A stretch of 19,971 nt of DNA from Candidatus Altimarinota bacterium (GCA_018457335.1 JAGYHI010000011.1:1-19971), one strand, 5' to 3'; positions 1-9,671 are shown, numbered from the stretch's first letter. A program made the numbers and translations. The notes: a model not told the origin generated them from the sequence alone.

Positions 1-356
1 ATTTGTTTGAGATTGATGGCGAGATTTGTGTAAAAAATGCTGATGAGTAAAATTTGTAAAAGTACAAATCCGAAAATACCCAAAAAAGAAAAACTTACTT
101 TCTTTTTTTGAAGAAAAATAGACACTGCTTTATAAATCAAATAAATCACAAAAACCGTCAAAAAATATGAGCTCATTGCACTAAGGATAGTAATATTTGT
201 ATCAACAGTAGCTTGGCTATGATATTTATCAACTTTTGTCGTGAGGTCAATTAAATTATAATGAGAAATATTCCCCATATAATAGGTGCTGATGACGGTA
301 TACCCCCAAAAAAGTGAGATAAGAATTCCAAAAATGAGTGTAATAAGTGCAAACAT
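1..356 (-). CDS. Partial multi-TM membrane protein downstream of ftsE
   Basis: The N-terminal 118 residues are visible; the gene continues past the window edge. It starts at the first ATG after an in-frame TAA and has no Shine-Dalgarno sequence. Three hydrophobic stretches can be read: residues about 1-25 (start MFALITLIFGILISLF), about 58-82, and about 88-112, with a polar loop of roughly 35 residues between the first and second and a short KKK-containing loop between the second and third. It begins 33 bp after the ftsE stop on the same strand, so it probably belongs to the same operon. FtsX is the expected neighbour of ftsE, but FtsX has a much larger domain after its first TM segment, so this does not look like FtsX. 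I do not recognise the family. Confidence 0.65.
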   Translation of the reverse strand, partial: MFALITLIFGILISLFWGYTVISTYYMGNISHYNLIDLTTKVDKYHSQATVDTNITILSAMSSYFLTVFVIYLIYKAVSIFLQKKKVSFSFLGIFGFVLLQILLISIFYTNLAINLKQ

Positions 357-389
357 ATTTTTTTAAAAAATGAAGTAATTTTAGAAATT

Positions 390-1067
390 TTATAGACAAT
401 AATTTCCACATTTTTGGTCAGAAATAATTTTTCCGTCTTGAAACGCAATTACTCGTTTTTTCATAATATTTACAATGGTTTCATCATGTGTTGCGATAAT
501 AATCGTCTTTCCTTGCTGATTAAGAGTGTCGAGGAGATACATAACTTCGAGGGCATTGTGTTTGTCGAGGTTTCCGGTTGGCTCATCACCGATGATGATT
601 TGAGGATGATGAATCAGTGCGCGTGCTATGCCAGTTCTTTGGATTTCTCCACCAGAGAGCGTCTCGATAAATTTATCTTTTTTTGCAAGGAGTCAGACCT
701 GTGAGAGCACTTCTGGAATTCTTTTTCGAATATCTTTATTCGAATAGCCACAAACCTCCATAGCAAAAGCGACATTTTCATAAACTGTTTTTTTGGAAAG
801 TAGTTTGAAATCTTGAAAAATTACTCCCATTTTTCTTCGGTATTGGAGCATTTTTTTTGCGCTCATTTTTGAGAGATTATTTCCAGCATCATCTATAATT
901 TCTCCTTGGCTGATTTTTTTTGATCCGATTATGGAGTTGATAAGACTGGTTTTTCCACTTCCTGATGCTCCGATTAGAAATACAAATTCTCCTGGCTTTA
1001 TATCAAGAGAAATGTTTTTAAGCACATTTCTTTTATTGTATGCGAGAGATACATTTTTAAATTGCAT
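390..1067 (-). CDS. ftsE: Cell-division ABC transporter ATPase FtsE
   Basis: 225 aa, the usual FtsE length. In other bacteria FtsE is the cytoplasmic ATPase that works with membrane partner FtsX to control peptidoglycan hydrolases at the division site. Visible motifs: Walker A GASGSGKT (33-40), signature LSGGEIQR (137-144), Walker B with DEPTGNLD (161-168) and the switch histidine in ATHDE (194). The DEPTGNLD form is typical of the FtsE/LolD/MacB group. One in-frame TGA at codon 125 must be read as Gly, just before LLAKKDKF; without that the gene would be split ahead of its signature motif. Its ATG overlaps the TAA of the upstream penicillin-binding protein gene by one base (TAATG), suggesting translational coupling. 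The following gene does not look like ftsX, so LolD-like export is an alternative, but a peptidoglycan operon favours FtsE. Confidence 0.85.
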
Positions 1068-4000
1068 TATTGCTGAAGAACATTAAGGGTAAAAGTTTTG
1101 ACGGCTGATTTTTTATTTGCATCGGTTGCAGTAATAGTGACAGTATGAGTCCCTATATCTATATTTTCTGTTGAAACTGGAATCACAAAAACACTTCCTT
1201 TATTTGCTGATTGTATTACTTTTCCATCCAAAGCAACAGTGATACTTTTTGTATCTGTATGAATAAAAGTATTAAATCGCAGATTAAAAGGACTTCATTT
1301 ATAAAGATTGATCGAATTTCTTTTTGGATTAATAAGAAGAATTTTTGGAGGGATTGCATTTGGATTATTTTTAATTTTTTCTCCAATTTTCTCGAGCACT
1401 TCTTTCGGATCCTTTTGAATTTCTAGGGTTTTATCATATCGATATCCGTATTCATCGATAAGTGTAATTCCAATTTTATTTATATTTCAAACACGACTGA
1501 GATTAATTCTATCATTTGCATTGGATTGAGGATTTCCATAAGGGGTTGTCTTGAGGATTTTTCCATTTTCTGAGATGATTGCTGTCTTGATTTTTCTGTT
1601 TCCATTCCAAGAAATTTGCAAAATATTTTTTGAAAGCCCTACCATTGCAGCCGAAACCTGTACTTGCCCAAGTCAGGCAGGACGATTACAATTGATATTT
1701 GATGATGAAGATAATGATCCAGATGTGTCAAGTGCTTTGAAAAAATCTTTTTTCCATGAAGGATCAAATCCATCTATAATCGGTGGTGAAGATGGGATTT
1801 TACGAAGGACAATGCCATCTTTTGGAGTGAATTCAGTTGCTGGCCCACCACAGTATTCATCCATTTGAATTTCTTTAAATCCAGCGTCTTTCAGTGTGAG
1901 CTTGACAGCTGTAAAGGTCTCTACTTTATCAGAATCTGCTGTACTTTCTGTAGCTAACCGCCCATTGAGTTTTGAAATGGTATAATGGAAAATATTTTTT
2001 GGTTTTTTGAATTCTTCTCTTTTTAAATCTTTATGAGCAAATCGCATAAATTTATTCCAAATTGGTGCTGCACAATTGAGTCCAAAACAATTTCGTTTTG
2101 TGGCTGAACCGTCTACATTTCCCGCCCAAACCACTGTGGTGATTTGAGGAGTATATCCAGCCATCCAGAGGTCGCCAGGAAAAATTAATTTACTACCTCG
2201 TTTTGCTGGTTTGTTGGCAGTTCCTGTTTTTCCAGCGACAGTTCGTCCGATATTGAGATTATTTTTCCATTCAGTGATATTTGGAATCGCATCTCGATTT
2301 GAGAGCATGAGCGAAGTAATATAGGCTGCTGCTGGTAAATTTGTCTCCTTTTTTGTACTTGTTAGTAAAATTTCTTTTTCTTTATTTGTGTGTTCGAAGA
2401 TAATTCCTCCATTAGAATCTTCTATTTTTTGGATAAAATACATATCGCGTTTGATTCCATTGTTTGCAAGAACGCTGTATGCTTGCATAAGGTCAATTGG
2501 TCGAACTTCACTCGTTCCTAGTGCCATTGGAGCTCCATAATTTTCTCCAAATCCTGTAATACCAAATTTTGTTAAATCTTTTTTAATTTTCTCTTCTTGT
2601 TCAGCAAGGTAGTACATTTTTACAGCAGGGATATTTCGTGAATGTCCGAGAGCATAGGCAAGTGATTGTATTCCTTCCCATTTATTGTCGTGATTATTTG
2701 GAGTCCAGCCTCCAAATTTTGTCTCAACATCAGCGACGGGTGTATTATTTCCAATTGGATTTTTTGAGATAGCAAGTGCGTAGACAAGCGGTTTAAAAGA
2801 AGATCCAGGCTGACGATAGGCGGTTGCCATATTATTGTTTCCGCCGTTTTTGGTATCAAAATAATCTGGTCATCCTACAAGCGCAAGTAATTTTCCAGTT
2901 TTATTATCCATACTCACGAGAGCAGCACTATTTGCTCCGCGCAGCTTTTTGTTTTGTTGTACATGATTAAATACAATTTTTTCAGCTTCATCTTGGAGAG
3001 TTGGTTCAATTGTGGTATAGATTTTGAGACCTTGTTTAATATTGAGATCCTCTTTTTCATATTTTTTTTCGAGATATTCCTTTACCATCATTACAAAATA
3101 TGGGTATTTTATCGTATGTTTGACTTTTTGAAATTGAAATTCGAGTCCATCCGCCCAAATTTTACCAAAAGTTTTTCCATCGATTTTTTTATCTTCAAAC
3201 ATTCTATAAGCCACAAAATCTTTTCGTCAAATAGTGTATTCAAGAGTATATTTTTCATTTTCCTCTTCCTCGTTTCGAATGACTCCTTCTATATGGGTTG
3301 ATCCAAGGAAATTAAGAAGTTTATCAAATTCAAATGTTGTACATCCTTGAGAATCTATACGAAATTGTGAAATATCCGTATTGGTATTTCTAAGATTACA
3401 TGCTTTCACATTATTACCATCTCTCGAAAATTTAATTTGTTTGATGTACTCTCTAAATGGTACATATATGCTTGCAAATTTTCCGTTTGCTGTTTGGAGA
3501 TTAAGTGTGATTTTGCTATTTTTTTTGCTTTCTGGAAAAGCTTTTTGATTTGTTGGGAAAGCTTCAATTTTTCCCATAAGTCGATCACGGTGTGAATATG
3601 GTGAGTAGTAAGTTGGACTTTTTGGAAGGGATGCAAGTATGGTAGCACCGAGTGGTCCGACATCTTTTGCAGATTTTCCAAAGAAATTTTTCGATGCCTG
3701 CTCGACCCCGATAGCATTGTGCCCAAATTCGATAGCATTGAGATACATTTCTAGGATTTTTTCTTTACTATATCGTTTATTAAGTTCGTAAGCAAGATAA
3801 GCTTCTTGGACTTTTCGCTTAATAGAGCGTTCATTAGTGAGAAGTGTGTTTTTTATGAGTTGCTGAGAAAGAGTCGAAGTTCCTCTGACGCTATTGGTTT
3901 TTCCAGTTATATAATTGAGCCCTGCACGCACGAGCCCCTGAAAATCTACTCATGGGTTTTCAAAAAATCATTTATCTTCTGTTGAAATAAGTGCATCTTT

Positions 4001-4333
4001 GATAGATTGAGAAATTTCTCCATAAGTTTTGTATTCGAGAGTACCTTTGTCAGATTCTCTATAGAGCTCTCATCATTTAGCGTCATAGTAGACAGTACTT
4101 TCCTGAAAATATCATCGTTTTTCAATAAGAGAAACATTAGGAGCATTTTTTATATAGAGTCCCCAAATAAACAAAAATCCGAGCACTCAAAGGATTACAA
4201 AGATACCAAGAAGGCGAGTTAGAAATTTACCAAAAGAAAAAGTGGATTCCCTTTTCTGAGTATAACCTTGACGCTTTTTACGTCGTTGTATTCTGTTTGC
4301 TTGAGTTGATCGAGTTTTAAAATTATTGCTCAT
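1067..4333 (-). CDS. Class A penicillin-binding protein (bifunctional transglycosylase/transpeptidase)
   Basis: 1088 aa, longer than the usual 700-850. It polymerises glycan strands from lipid II and cross-links stem peptides outside the membrane. A basic N-terminal tail is followed by one TM segment (about 38-62). The GT51 domain shows the catalytic pair ED (119-120) in EDKGFFENPGVD, then RGTSTLSQQLIKN (150-162) and later KRYSKEKILEMYLN. The transpeptidase domain has SxxK (S511-K514), SRN (565-567) and KTG (702-704). The C-terminal roughly 250 residues look like beta-rich Ig-like domains ending in THTVTITATDANKKSA, similar to the C-terminal domain of PBP1C-type enzymes (inference). About 11 in-frame TGAs are read as Gly, including GG in the YDAKGGELYRE segment. 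The GT51 motif has Asn where His is usual (EDxxFxxHxG). It lies 12 bp after the LCP gene and overlaps ftsE by one base. Confidence 0.9.
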
Positions 4334-4345
4334 AATAATAAAAGA

Positions 4346-6040
4346 TTAAGAACCTAAAAGTTTTTTTCGTTGACTCGCTTCTCCAGAGAGAGAAGATTTT
4401 GATGATGTTTTTTGTAGAGTTGGCTTTTTCTTATTTTTAGAAGATGGTTTTTTGGTGTCCTCTTTTTGTGATTTTTTCTCATTATTTTTTTTATCATCTG
4501 TTTTTGAAGTAGTAGTGTCATCTTTTGGGCTGATATCATTGAGATAATAATTTACTGGTTTTGCAAAAGTAAAGTAATTCTTTTTATCTTTTCCAAGAAT
4601 AATATCAATTTTAACACCAGTACTTGTTGATGCGGGTATAAATTCGATTGGCATTTTTGGTTCAAGTGCTTTGAGGGCTTGTACTGTGATTGAATTTTCA
4701 TCGAGAATATTTCCACTTCCATCGCTTCCAGTAAAGACTTTTATGTGTGATTTTTCCGCAAGTATACCGGTGTACGAGAGAGCATTTTTATGATCGATTG
4801 GAAAGCCTATTTGTTCAAATCATTTTCGTACGAGATAAGCATTGCCTTTTTGTGTTTTTGTCGTCTGAAAACGTATCCATTTTGGTTGTTTTGGAAGAGT
4901 AGGATATGAAAAAATAATTTTTGAAAATTGTACAATATCATCGTAAACTGAAAGTCTTGATGGGGCAGCTTTTTCTGGAATAATAGCAGCAGCACCGCCA
5001 AAATATGACCTGTGTGGGTTATAGAGATACGCACCAAGTTCACACTTCATAGCGATACAGTGGCGATTTAAATTAAAGAGATGAATATTTTCTTTTTTAA
5101 TATCTTTGAAAGCCAGTGCCATTTCACCAACTTCACCGATAGTTAAATCGGTATTAATGTGGGTTTGGAGTGAGTCGAAAATATCAGCGATTTTATGTGG
5201 CTGAGTAAGAAGTCCAAGATCCATAGCTTTTTCTTTTATAGATCGTAGAATTAATTGCTGACGAGCCGATCGGTCGATATCACTCGTACTATGTCTTGAT
5301 CGGGCATATCGAAGTGCTGTCTCACCGTCGAGAGTTTGTCGTCATTTTTCTAGATAAAAAGTTGTATAACGATAATCATAGGTAGGATATCTTTTATCGA
5401 GAATAGTTTTTGGTACATCAACTGTAATGCCACCAAGAGTATTTATAATTTGTTTAAATCCTTGAAAATCAACGACCGCATAGTGATCAATATTTTGTCC
5501 AGTGATTTCGTGAATTTTTTCAGCAAGTAAATTAATTCCTTGTCATTTACTTTTTCCAATGTGATAGAGCCCGTTGATTCGACCTGCTGAATATCGGCTA
5601 TATGCTACATATAAATCCCGTGGAATCGACAAAAGTGTGACATTTTTTGTGTCAAAATCAATCGACGCAAGAATTATAGAATCTGTCAAATCGCTTCCAG
5701 CATGTCCTGATCCACCAATACCTGTTAAAAGAATATTTTTCTTGCCTTTTGGTCCAGTTTCTTTTTTCTTCTGTGTATCATCTTTTGTCAGTGCTTTTAT
5801 AGGATTAAAGATTTTATATTCATTATTTTTACTGATTTGTTGATTTCCAATTGCACGAATTCCAAGAACACATCAAAAAACAATTAAAGCAACTATAAGG
5901 AGAAAGCTTACAATTCTTCGTATTATTTTTGGGGATTTTTTCTTGTTGAATCAGTTTTTTAATTTTGATGATTTCGGATCAGTTATAAAAACATCTGATG
6001 TGTTTTTTGTTTGAATTTTCTTTGTTTTAAAGTGAGACAT
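4346..6040 (-). CDS. LytR-CpsA-Psr (LCP) family glycopolymer phosphotransferase
   Basis: 564 aa. LCP enzymes transfer undecaprenyl-linked glycopolymers onto peptidoglycan at the outer face of the membrane. A cytoplasmic tail of about 40 residues and one TM segment (about 41-63) precede the LCP domain, which shows conserved acidic residues (D117, D120), IPRDLYV (139-145) and the Arg-rich block ARSRHSTSDIDRSARQQ (246-262) that binds the lipid pyrophosphate. After the core comes a region resembling a LytR_C domain (about 420-490), then a Lys/Ser/Asp-rich tail (503-564) that may bind wall polymers. In-frame TGAs are read as Gly at, for example, codons 30, 56, 168 and 233. It is the first gene of the envelope operon. 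The ATG was chosen because it precedes the basic tail and lies about 22 bp after the predicted transcription start. Confidence 0.88.
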
Positions 6041-6061
6041 AAATAAAGAAAGAAATATAAG

Positions 6062-6096
6062 TCCATTGATTATAAAAAAAAATTCTGCTTTTTCAA
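6062..6096 (-). promoter_or_regulatory. Promoter of the LCP-PBP-ftsE operon
   Basis: On the minus strand TTGAAA (6096-6091), a 16-bp spacer and a perfect TATAAT (6074-6069) form a sigma-70-type promoter. Transcription would start near 6062, giving a leader of about 20 nt before the LCP ATG. A TGTATACA palindrome lies just upstream at 6112-6119. Confidence 0.7.
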
Positions 6097-6159
6097 ATAA
6101 AAAACACAAAATGTATACAAAAATTTATTTTTTTCTGATAAATATCGAGAAAATAAAGA

Positions 6160-6200
6160 AATAAAAAATCAAAAAAAGTCCATCTCAAGAAGAGATGGAC
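6160..6200 (-). terminator. Intrinsic terminator after the 80-aa ORF
   Basis: A perfect 9-bp stem, GTCCATCTC (6178-6186) against GAGATGGAC (6192-6200), with a 5-nt loop, is followed on the minus strand by seven U residues (6177-6171) and further U-rich sequence. It ends the small gene at 6226-6468 and insulates the LCP operon promoter. Confidence 0.85.
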
Positions 6201-6225
6201 CAAAATACTTTTTGACTGAAAGATC

Positions 6226-6468
6226 TTAATTTTTTTCTTGTAATAAGTTCTTTAAGTGCCAAAGTATGTCTTCGCAAAATGCATCATGATCTCTATATCC
6301 ATTAGCGCTTGCATCCACATGTTGTTTTGCTTCACCAGTAAGATGAATGGACACAGTGTTTAAATCAATGCCAAGTCCTTTTTTAAATTGATTCACGATG
6401 GCATTTGCGATCGTACTTGGAGTTTTATTATATACAGACTCCAGTGTTAAATTGATTTGATCAGACAT
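6226..6468 (-). CDS. Orphan 80-aa protein, unknown function
   Basis: The protein starts MSDQINLTLESVYNKTPS and ends HLKNLLQEKN. It is mixed polar/hydrophobic, with no signal peptide or TM segment, two His-Asp clusters (KQHVDAS, YRDHDAF) and one Cys; I recognise no family. The ATG at 6468 is preferred over TTG at 6471 because a GAGGT Shine-Dalgarno (6480-6476) lies 7 nt upstream of it. This is the only clear Shine-Dalgarno I see in the window, so the gene is probably real and well translated. It has its own promoter, a leader of about 130 nt containing a hairpin, and its own terminator, so it is monocistronic. It has no in-frame TGA. Confidence 0.7.
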   Translation of the reverse strand: MSDQINLTLESVYNKTPSTIANAIVNQFKKGLGIDLNTVSIHLTGEAKQHVDASANGYRDHDAFCEDILWHLKNLLQEKN

Positions 6469-6501
6469 CAAATTTACCTCATATTTTTATATTTATATTT
6501 C

Positions 6502-6528
6502 GAAGTACAATCTCGAGTGTTGCACTTC
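6502..6528 (-). promoter_or_regulatory. Stem-loop in the leader of the 80-aa ORF
   Basis: Read on the minus strand, GAAGTGCAA and TTGTACTTC form a 9-bp stem (one G-U pair) around a 9-nt loop, about 34 nt before the start codon. The loop contains the self-complementary CTCGAG. It could be an RNA control element or an mRNA-stabilising hairpin; no known riboswitch is recognised. Confidence 0.4.
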
Positions 6529-6597
6529 ACCATTGTCATTATAACTCTTTTTCTCTACAAAATTTCGAAAAATTCACAAAGTAAAAATTTCATAATA

Positions 6598-6633
6598 ACT
6601 TAAGTATAATAGATTTTTTCTTGTTTTTGTCAA
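6598..6633 (-). promoter_or_regulatory. Promoter of the 80-aa ORF
   Basis: On the minus strand a consensus TTGACA (6633-6628), a 16-bp spacer and TATTAT (6611-6606) form a strong sigma-70-type promoter. The start site near 6598 gives a leader of about 130 nt. Confidence 0.65.
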
Positions 6634-6660
6634 GATTATTTTTGACTTTTTTAAAATTCA

Positions 6661-6689
6661 TTGAATAAAATTTCTGTATACAATATAAT
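6661..6689 (+). promoter_or_regulatory. Putative promoter of the rsmH-ftsL-recR cluster
   Basis: TTGAAT (6661-6666), a 17-bp spacer and TATAAT (6684-6689) match the sigma-70-type layout used elsewhere in the window. TGTATACA (6675-6682) sits in the spacer and a 10-bp inverted repeat starts just past the predicted start site. The leader to the chosen rsmH start would be long, about 275 nt, so a second, closer promoter is possible. Confidence 0.5.
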
Positions 6690-6701
6690 TTAAGATTCAG
6701 T

Positions 6702-6735
6702 TGTATACTTTTTTACATTTTTTACAAAGTATACA
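6702..6735. repeat. Inverted repeat, probable operator
   Basis: TGTATACTTT (6702-6711) and its exact complement AAAGTATACA (6726-6735) flank a 14-bp spacer, immediately downstream of the predicted rsmH start site. It shares the GTATAC core with the sites at 6675 and 6112. An operator for a dimeric regulator fits the position. Confidence 0.5.
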
Positions 6736-6971
6736 TTTTTTATGTCAAAAACTTGTGAAAAAATATGTACTTTTAAAATATAAAAATATTATGTCAAGAG
6801 AAAATCTTCACACAAAATTCACATAAAATGACATCAAAAACCCCATAAATATCGGAAAGAAAAATCTCTATACGAAAAGACTTATGAAAAATGCAAATTT
6901 TCCCTTTGACACCAGTGAAAAAATCTATATTATGTTCATTGTTAAAACATTGTTCCTTTATATATTTTTTT

Positions 6972-7877
6972 GTGCATCACGATCCAGTACTTTTTGACAA
7001 AGTTTTTGACATTTATCACGAGATTTCACCACGAAAATATGTCATCGATGCGACTCAAGGGCTCGGTGGACATACTCGTATGTTGGTTGAATGACTTGAT
7101 AAAGATGGTATTTGTATCGGGATAGATAGAGATATCGACAATATCAAAATCGCCGATGAAAACCTAAAAAATGTCAAAAACCACAAGAGTGTACATTCGA
7201 GTTTTGAAAATATCGAGAGCATCCTTCAAGAAGAAAAAATAGACGAAATTGATTTTATTCTCTATGATCTGTGAGTATCAAGCGCTCATTATGATGATGC
7301 AAGTCGATGATTTTCTTTTCGATTTGACGGTCCACTTGATATGCGATTTGATCGGACAACTGGCAAAAGTGCAAGTGAGTTTTTGATGAAAGCAAGCGAA
7401 AAAGAGTTGGTAGAGATTTTCCGAAAATATGCTGATGAAAAAAAGCCGTACTTTGTCGCCCGAGCCATCCTCGAATCTCAAAAAGAAAAACCAATCGAGA
7501 CGACGAGTGAGCTTGTAAAAATCATCGAAGCGGCCAGTTTTGATAAAAAATCAGTGATGCGAGTTTTCCAAGCACTGCGAATCGCAGTCAATGACGAATT
7601 TTGACACGTAGAAAGATCCCTTCATCAAGCTATAAAACGCTTGCGAATTGAATGAAAAATTGCAGTTATCACTTTTCACTCGATAGAAGATCGCATCGTC
7701 AAAAAGCTCTTTGCCGAATACCTCCAAGATGAAGTCGATGATTTCACTGGAATGATCACAAAAAAAGCTAATTATAAAAAATACACAAAAAAACCAATCC
7801 TCCCAGATGAAGAAGAAATAGAGGCTAATCCTCGCGCTCGAAGTGCTAAACTTCGTGTTCTTACTCGTATCTCTTAA
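6972..7877 (+). CDS. rsmH: 16S rRNA (cytosine-1402-N4)-methyltransferase RsmH (MraW)
   Basis: 301 aa from the GTG at 6972, the family's usual length. RsmH methylates C1402 of 16S rRNA in the ribosomal P site using SAM, and usually heads the division/cell-wall cluster. The start gives MHHDPVL, as expected for the family; an in-frame ATG at 6891 would add 27 unexplained residues. Motifs: SAM-binding [10 protein letters not shown] (26-35), then [41 protein letters not shown] and [11 protein letters not shown]. In-frame TGAs encode family-invariant glycines in DLGVSS, SRGFSF and NDEFG, and Gly41, which makes this the best local proof that UGA is Gly. It is followed after 15 bp by an FtsL-like gene, the standard order. 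Confidence 0.92.
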
Positions 7878-7892
7878 TCTCCATATTTCCTT

Positions 7893-8258
7893 ATGAATGC
7901 CAATGTGCTCGTAGCAAAAAAATGACATATTCCTTTCTTTTCAGCTCGAAAATTGGCTCGTGAGCATTTTAAACTTTCTTTTACTCAGACTTATGTTTTG
8001 TCGATTATCTTCATTGCTTGTCTTGGTGTGTATTATGTGTGGCTTTTAAATCAAAATGCTACAAAAGGGTTTAATGTACAGGGATTACAGGTAGAAAGTA
8101 GAGATTTAGCCTTCAAAGAAAATCTTTTAGACATTCGTATAGCACAAGGAAAATCAATTGATACAATCCGTCAAAATCCTATCGTTGCTGAAATGAAAGA
8201 TGTGGAGAATCCGAGGATTTTAGTACAAAAAGATACGACTCTTACTATGAATAATTAA
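7893..8258 (+). CDS. FtsL-like small bitopic membrane protein
   Basis: 121 aa. A short basic cytoplasmic N-terminus (about 1-26, with TGA read as Gly at codon 11) leads into one TM segment (about 31-51, around YVLSIIFIACLGVYYVW) and then an extracytoplasmic region of about 70 residues that looks helical. Size, topology and position directly after rsmH match FtsL, the divisome scaffold that pairs with FtsB and FtsQ. FtsL is too variable in sequence to be identified by motif, so the call rests on context and topology. Only 3 bp separate its stop from the recR ATG. Confidence 0.6.
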
Positions 8259-8261
8259 TCT

Positions 8262-8852
8262 ATGCCAAAAGCACTCCAAAGACTGATAGATATGATACAT
8301 TATCTTCCGGGTATCTGAGAAAAAACCGCAGCCAAACTTGCGTTTTTTTTATTTAAGGCAAATGCCTCATATGTGAAAAATTTTGCAGAGGCGCTTCTTG
8401 ATGTCCATACAACGCTTGTCGAGTGTACGACTTGTCACGGTATGACCGATAAAGAAAATCCAGTATGTATGATTTGTAATGATAAAAAACGAGAACAAAA
8501 TATGATTTGTGTGGTCGAGGATTATCTCGACATGCTTTCTATTGAGAAGACAGGTGTCTATCGTGGATTGTATCACATTTTGTGAGGAGCGATTTCACCT
8601 ATCCAAGGGGTGACTCCTGATAAGCTCCACTTTGATACACTTTTTGAGCGAGTACTTTCGGATAAAGAAATTGATGAAATTATCCTCGCAACCAATCCAA
8701 ATATAGAAGGGGAGGCGACTTCATTATATGTTATCGAGCATATTCCACGAGAAGTGAAGATTTCTCGGCTCTCAAAAGGGCTTCCACATGCCGGTGCTAT
8801 CGAGTATGCTGATGAGATTACACTCCTTTCTGCCTTCAAGGGAAGGGGATAG
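8262..8852 (+). CDS. recR: Recombination mediator protein RecR
   Basis: 196 aa, normal length. RecR works with RecO (and RecF) to load RecA at single-strand gaps. Visible: helix-hairpin-helix LPGIGEKTAAKLAF (15-28), a four-Cys zinc finger (C55, C58, C69, C72) and the Toprim domain with CVVEDYLDMLSIEKTG, YRGLYHILGGAISPIQG and ATNPNIEGEATSLY, ending ADEITLLSAFKGRG. In-frame TGAs are read as Gly in PGIGEK (codon 19) and LGGAIS (codon 108), both conserved glycines. It ends with TAG. Co-transcription with rsmH and the FtsL-like gene is likely given the 3-bp gap; this pairing is not the usual dnaX-recR arrangement. Confidence 0.93.
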
Positions 8853-8857
8853 GTATA

Positions 8858-8926
8858 TTTGTACAGATATTAAATTATAATTGTACAAAAATATAAAAAA
8901 GAGCAAATATTAAACTATAATTGTAC
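8858..8926. repeat. Direct and inverted repeats upstream of the nucleosidase gene
   Basis: Two 20-bp direct repeats, ATATTAAATTATAATTGTAC (8867-8886) and ATATTAAACTATAATTGTAC (8907-8926), differ at one base and lie exactly 40 bp apart. The first also lies within an inverted repeat TTTGTACA (8858-8865) / TGTACAAA (8882-8889). Each copy contains TATAAT, but no good -35 sits 16-18 bp upstream. A regulator-binding array or AT-rich promoter region is likely. Confidence 0.5.
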
Positions 8927-8971
8927 GATTTTTGATTAGAATCGTATATGTATTCTTAATTTTAAAAGACT

Positions 8972-9646
8972 ATGATTGCAATTGTTACAGCCATGAAAGA
9001 GGAATCGGAAATTCTCGTCAAAAAATATAACCTTAAAACTTATAAAAAATTTAAAAATTGGACAGTTTTTAAATGAAAACTGCACAAAAATGAAATTTTA
9101 CTGGCATTCTCTGGAATCGGAAAAATCCAGTGTGCAATGGCGACAACTTGGATTTTAGAAAATTTTTGAGAAAAAATCACAAAACTTATCAATATCGGAA
9201 TCGCTGGAAATACTGGAAAAACATCAGCAAAAATTGGTGATGTTTTCCTACCGAAAAAATTTTGGCAGAGTGATATGTATCTGCCTTTTGATGGCAGTCA
9301 TCTCGACTACGCGAAAAAATCTATTGAAATCACTCCAAAAATTTCAGAGAAAACTTTTAAAAATTTTACACTGCATACAGAGGGTACTTGTGCAACAGCA
9401 GATAGATTTGTCGATAATGAAGCAGAAATCGAAGACTTAAAAAATCGCTTTGAGGCGGATGTTTGTGAGATGGAAGCCTTTGCTTTTTTATCAGTCGCAC
9501 GCGAGTATTATGTACTCGAAAAATGCATTTGTATCAAATCTATCTCTGACGGAGCCGATAGTGATGCACAGGAGGTTCATATGAATAATCTCGAATTTGC
9601 TATGAAAAATGGGGTTGAGGTTTTGGAGAAAGTTTTAGAGGTGTAA
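8972..9646 (+). CDS. MTA/SAH nucleosidase-like nucleoside phosphorylase superfamily protein
   Basis: 224 aa. Proteins of this family cleave methylthioadenosine and S-adenosylhomocysteine, recycling SAM by-products in the cytoplasm. Evidence: N-terminal MIAIVTAMKEES with the catalytic-type Glu at 10/11, a loop SGIGKIQCAM, NIGIAGNTG followed by IGDVFLP, the nucleoside-binding CEMEAFAF (165-172) and SISDGADSD (190-198) with the conserved Asp. TGAs read as Gly include the one in VFKGKLH. Family membership is firm; substrate is less so, as futalosine hydrolase and other members share the fold. SAM-using rsmH lies upstream, but the gap and repeats suggest separate transcription. Confidence 0.75.
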
Positions 9647-9671
9647 TTTTTTGTTAAAGGAAATAATATTG

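Larger units (their letters stand above)
6469..6971. other. AT-rich divergent control region between the 80-aa ORF and rsmH
   Basis: About 500 bp without a convincing gene. It holds the minus-strand promoter and leader of the 80-aa ORF, the plus-strand promoter at 6661-6689, TGTATACA-type sites at 6675-6682, 6702-6709 and 6728-6735, and an unstructured AT-rich stretch from about 6740 to 6970. Only very short ORFs (13 codons or fewer) are visible in the latter. The ATG at 6891 is in frame with rsmH but would add 27 residues not expected in that family. Confidence 0.6.

Noticed and set aside
251..448. Minus-strand ORF MRFKTEKLFLTKNVEII as a gene
   Set aside because: It overlaps the ftsE C-terminus and the next gene's start in another frame; it is a shadow.
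6891..6971. Upstream ATG start for rsmH at 6891
   Set aside because: It would add 27 hydrophobic, Cys-rich residues ahead of the HxPVL motif that normally lies near the N-terminus; GTG at 6972 fits the family length.
8867..8926. Tandem promoters from the two TATAAT boxes in the direct repeats
   Set aside because: No -35-like hexamer lies 15-19 bp upstream of either box, so only the repeat itself is reported.
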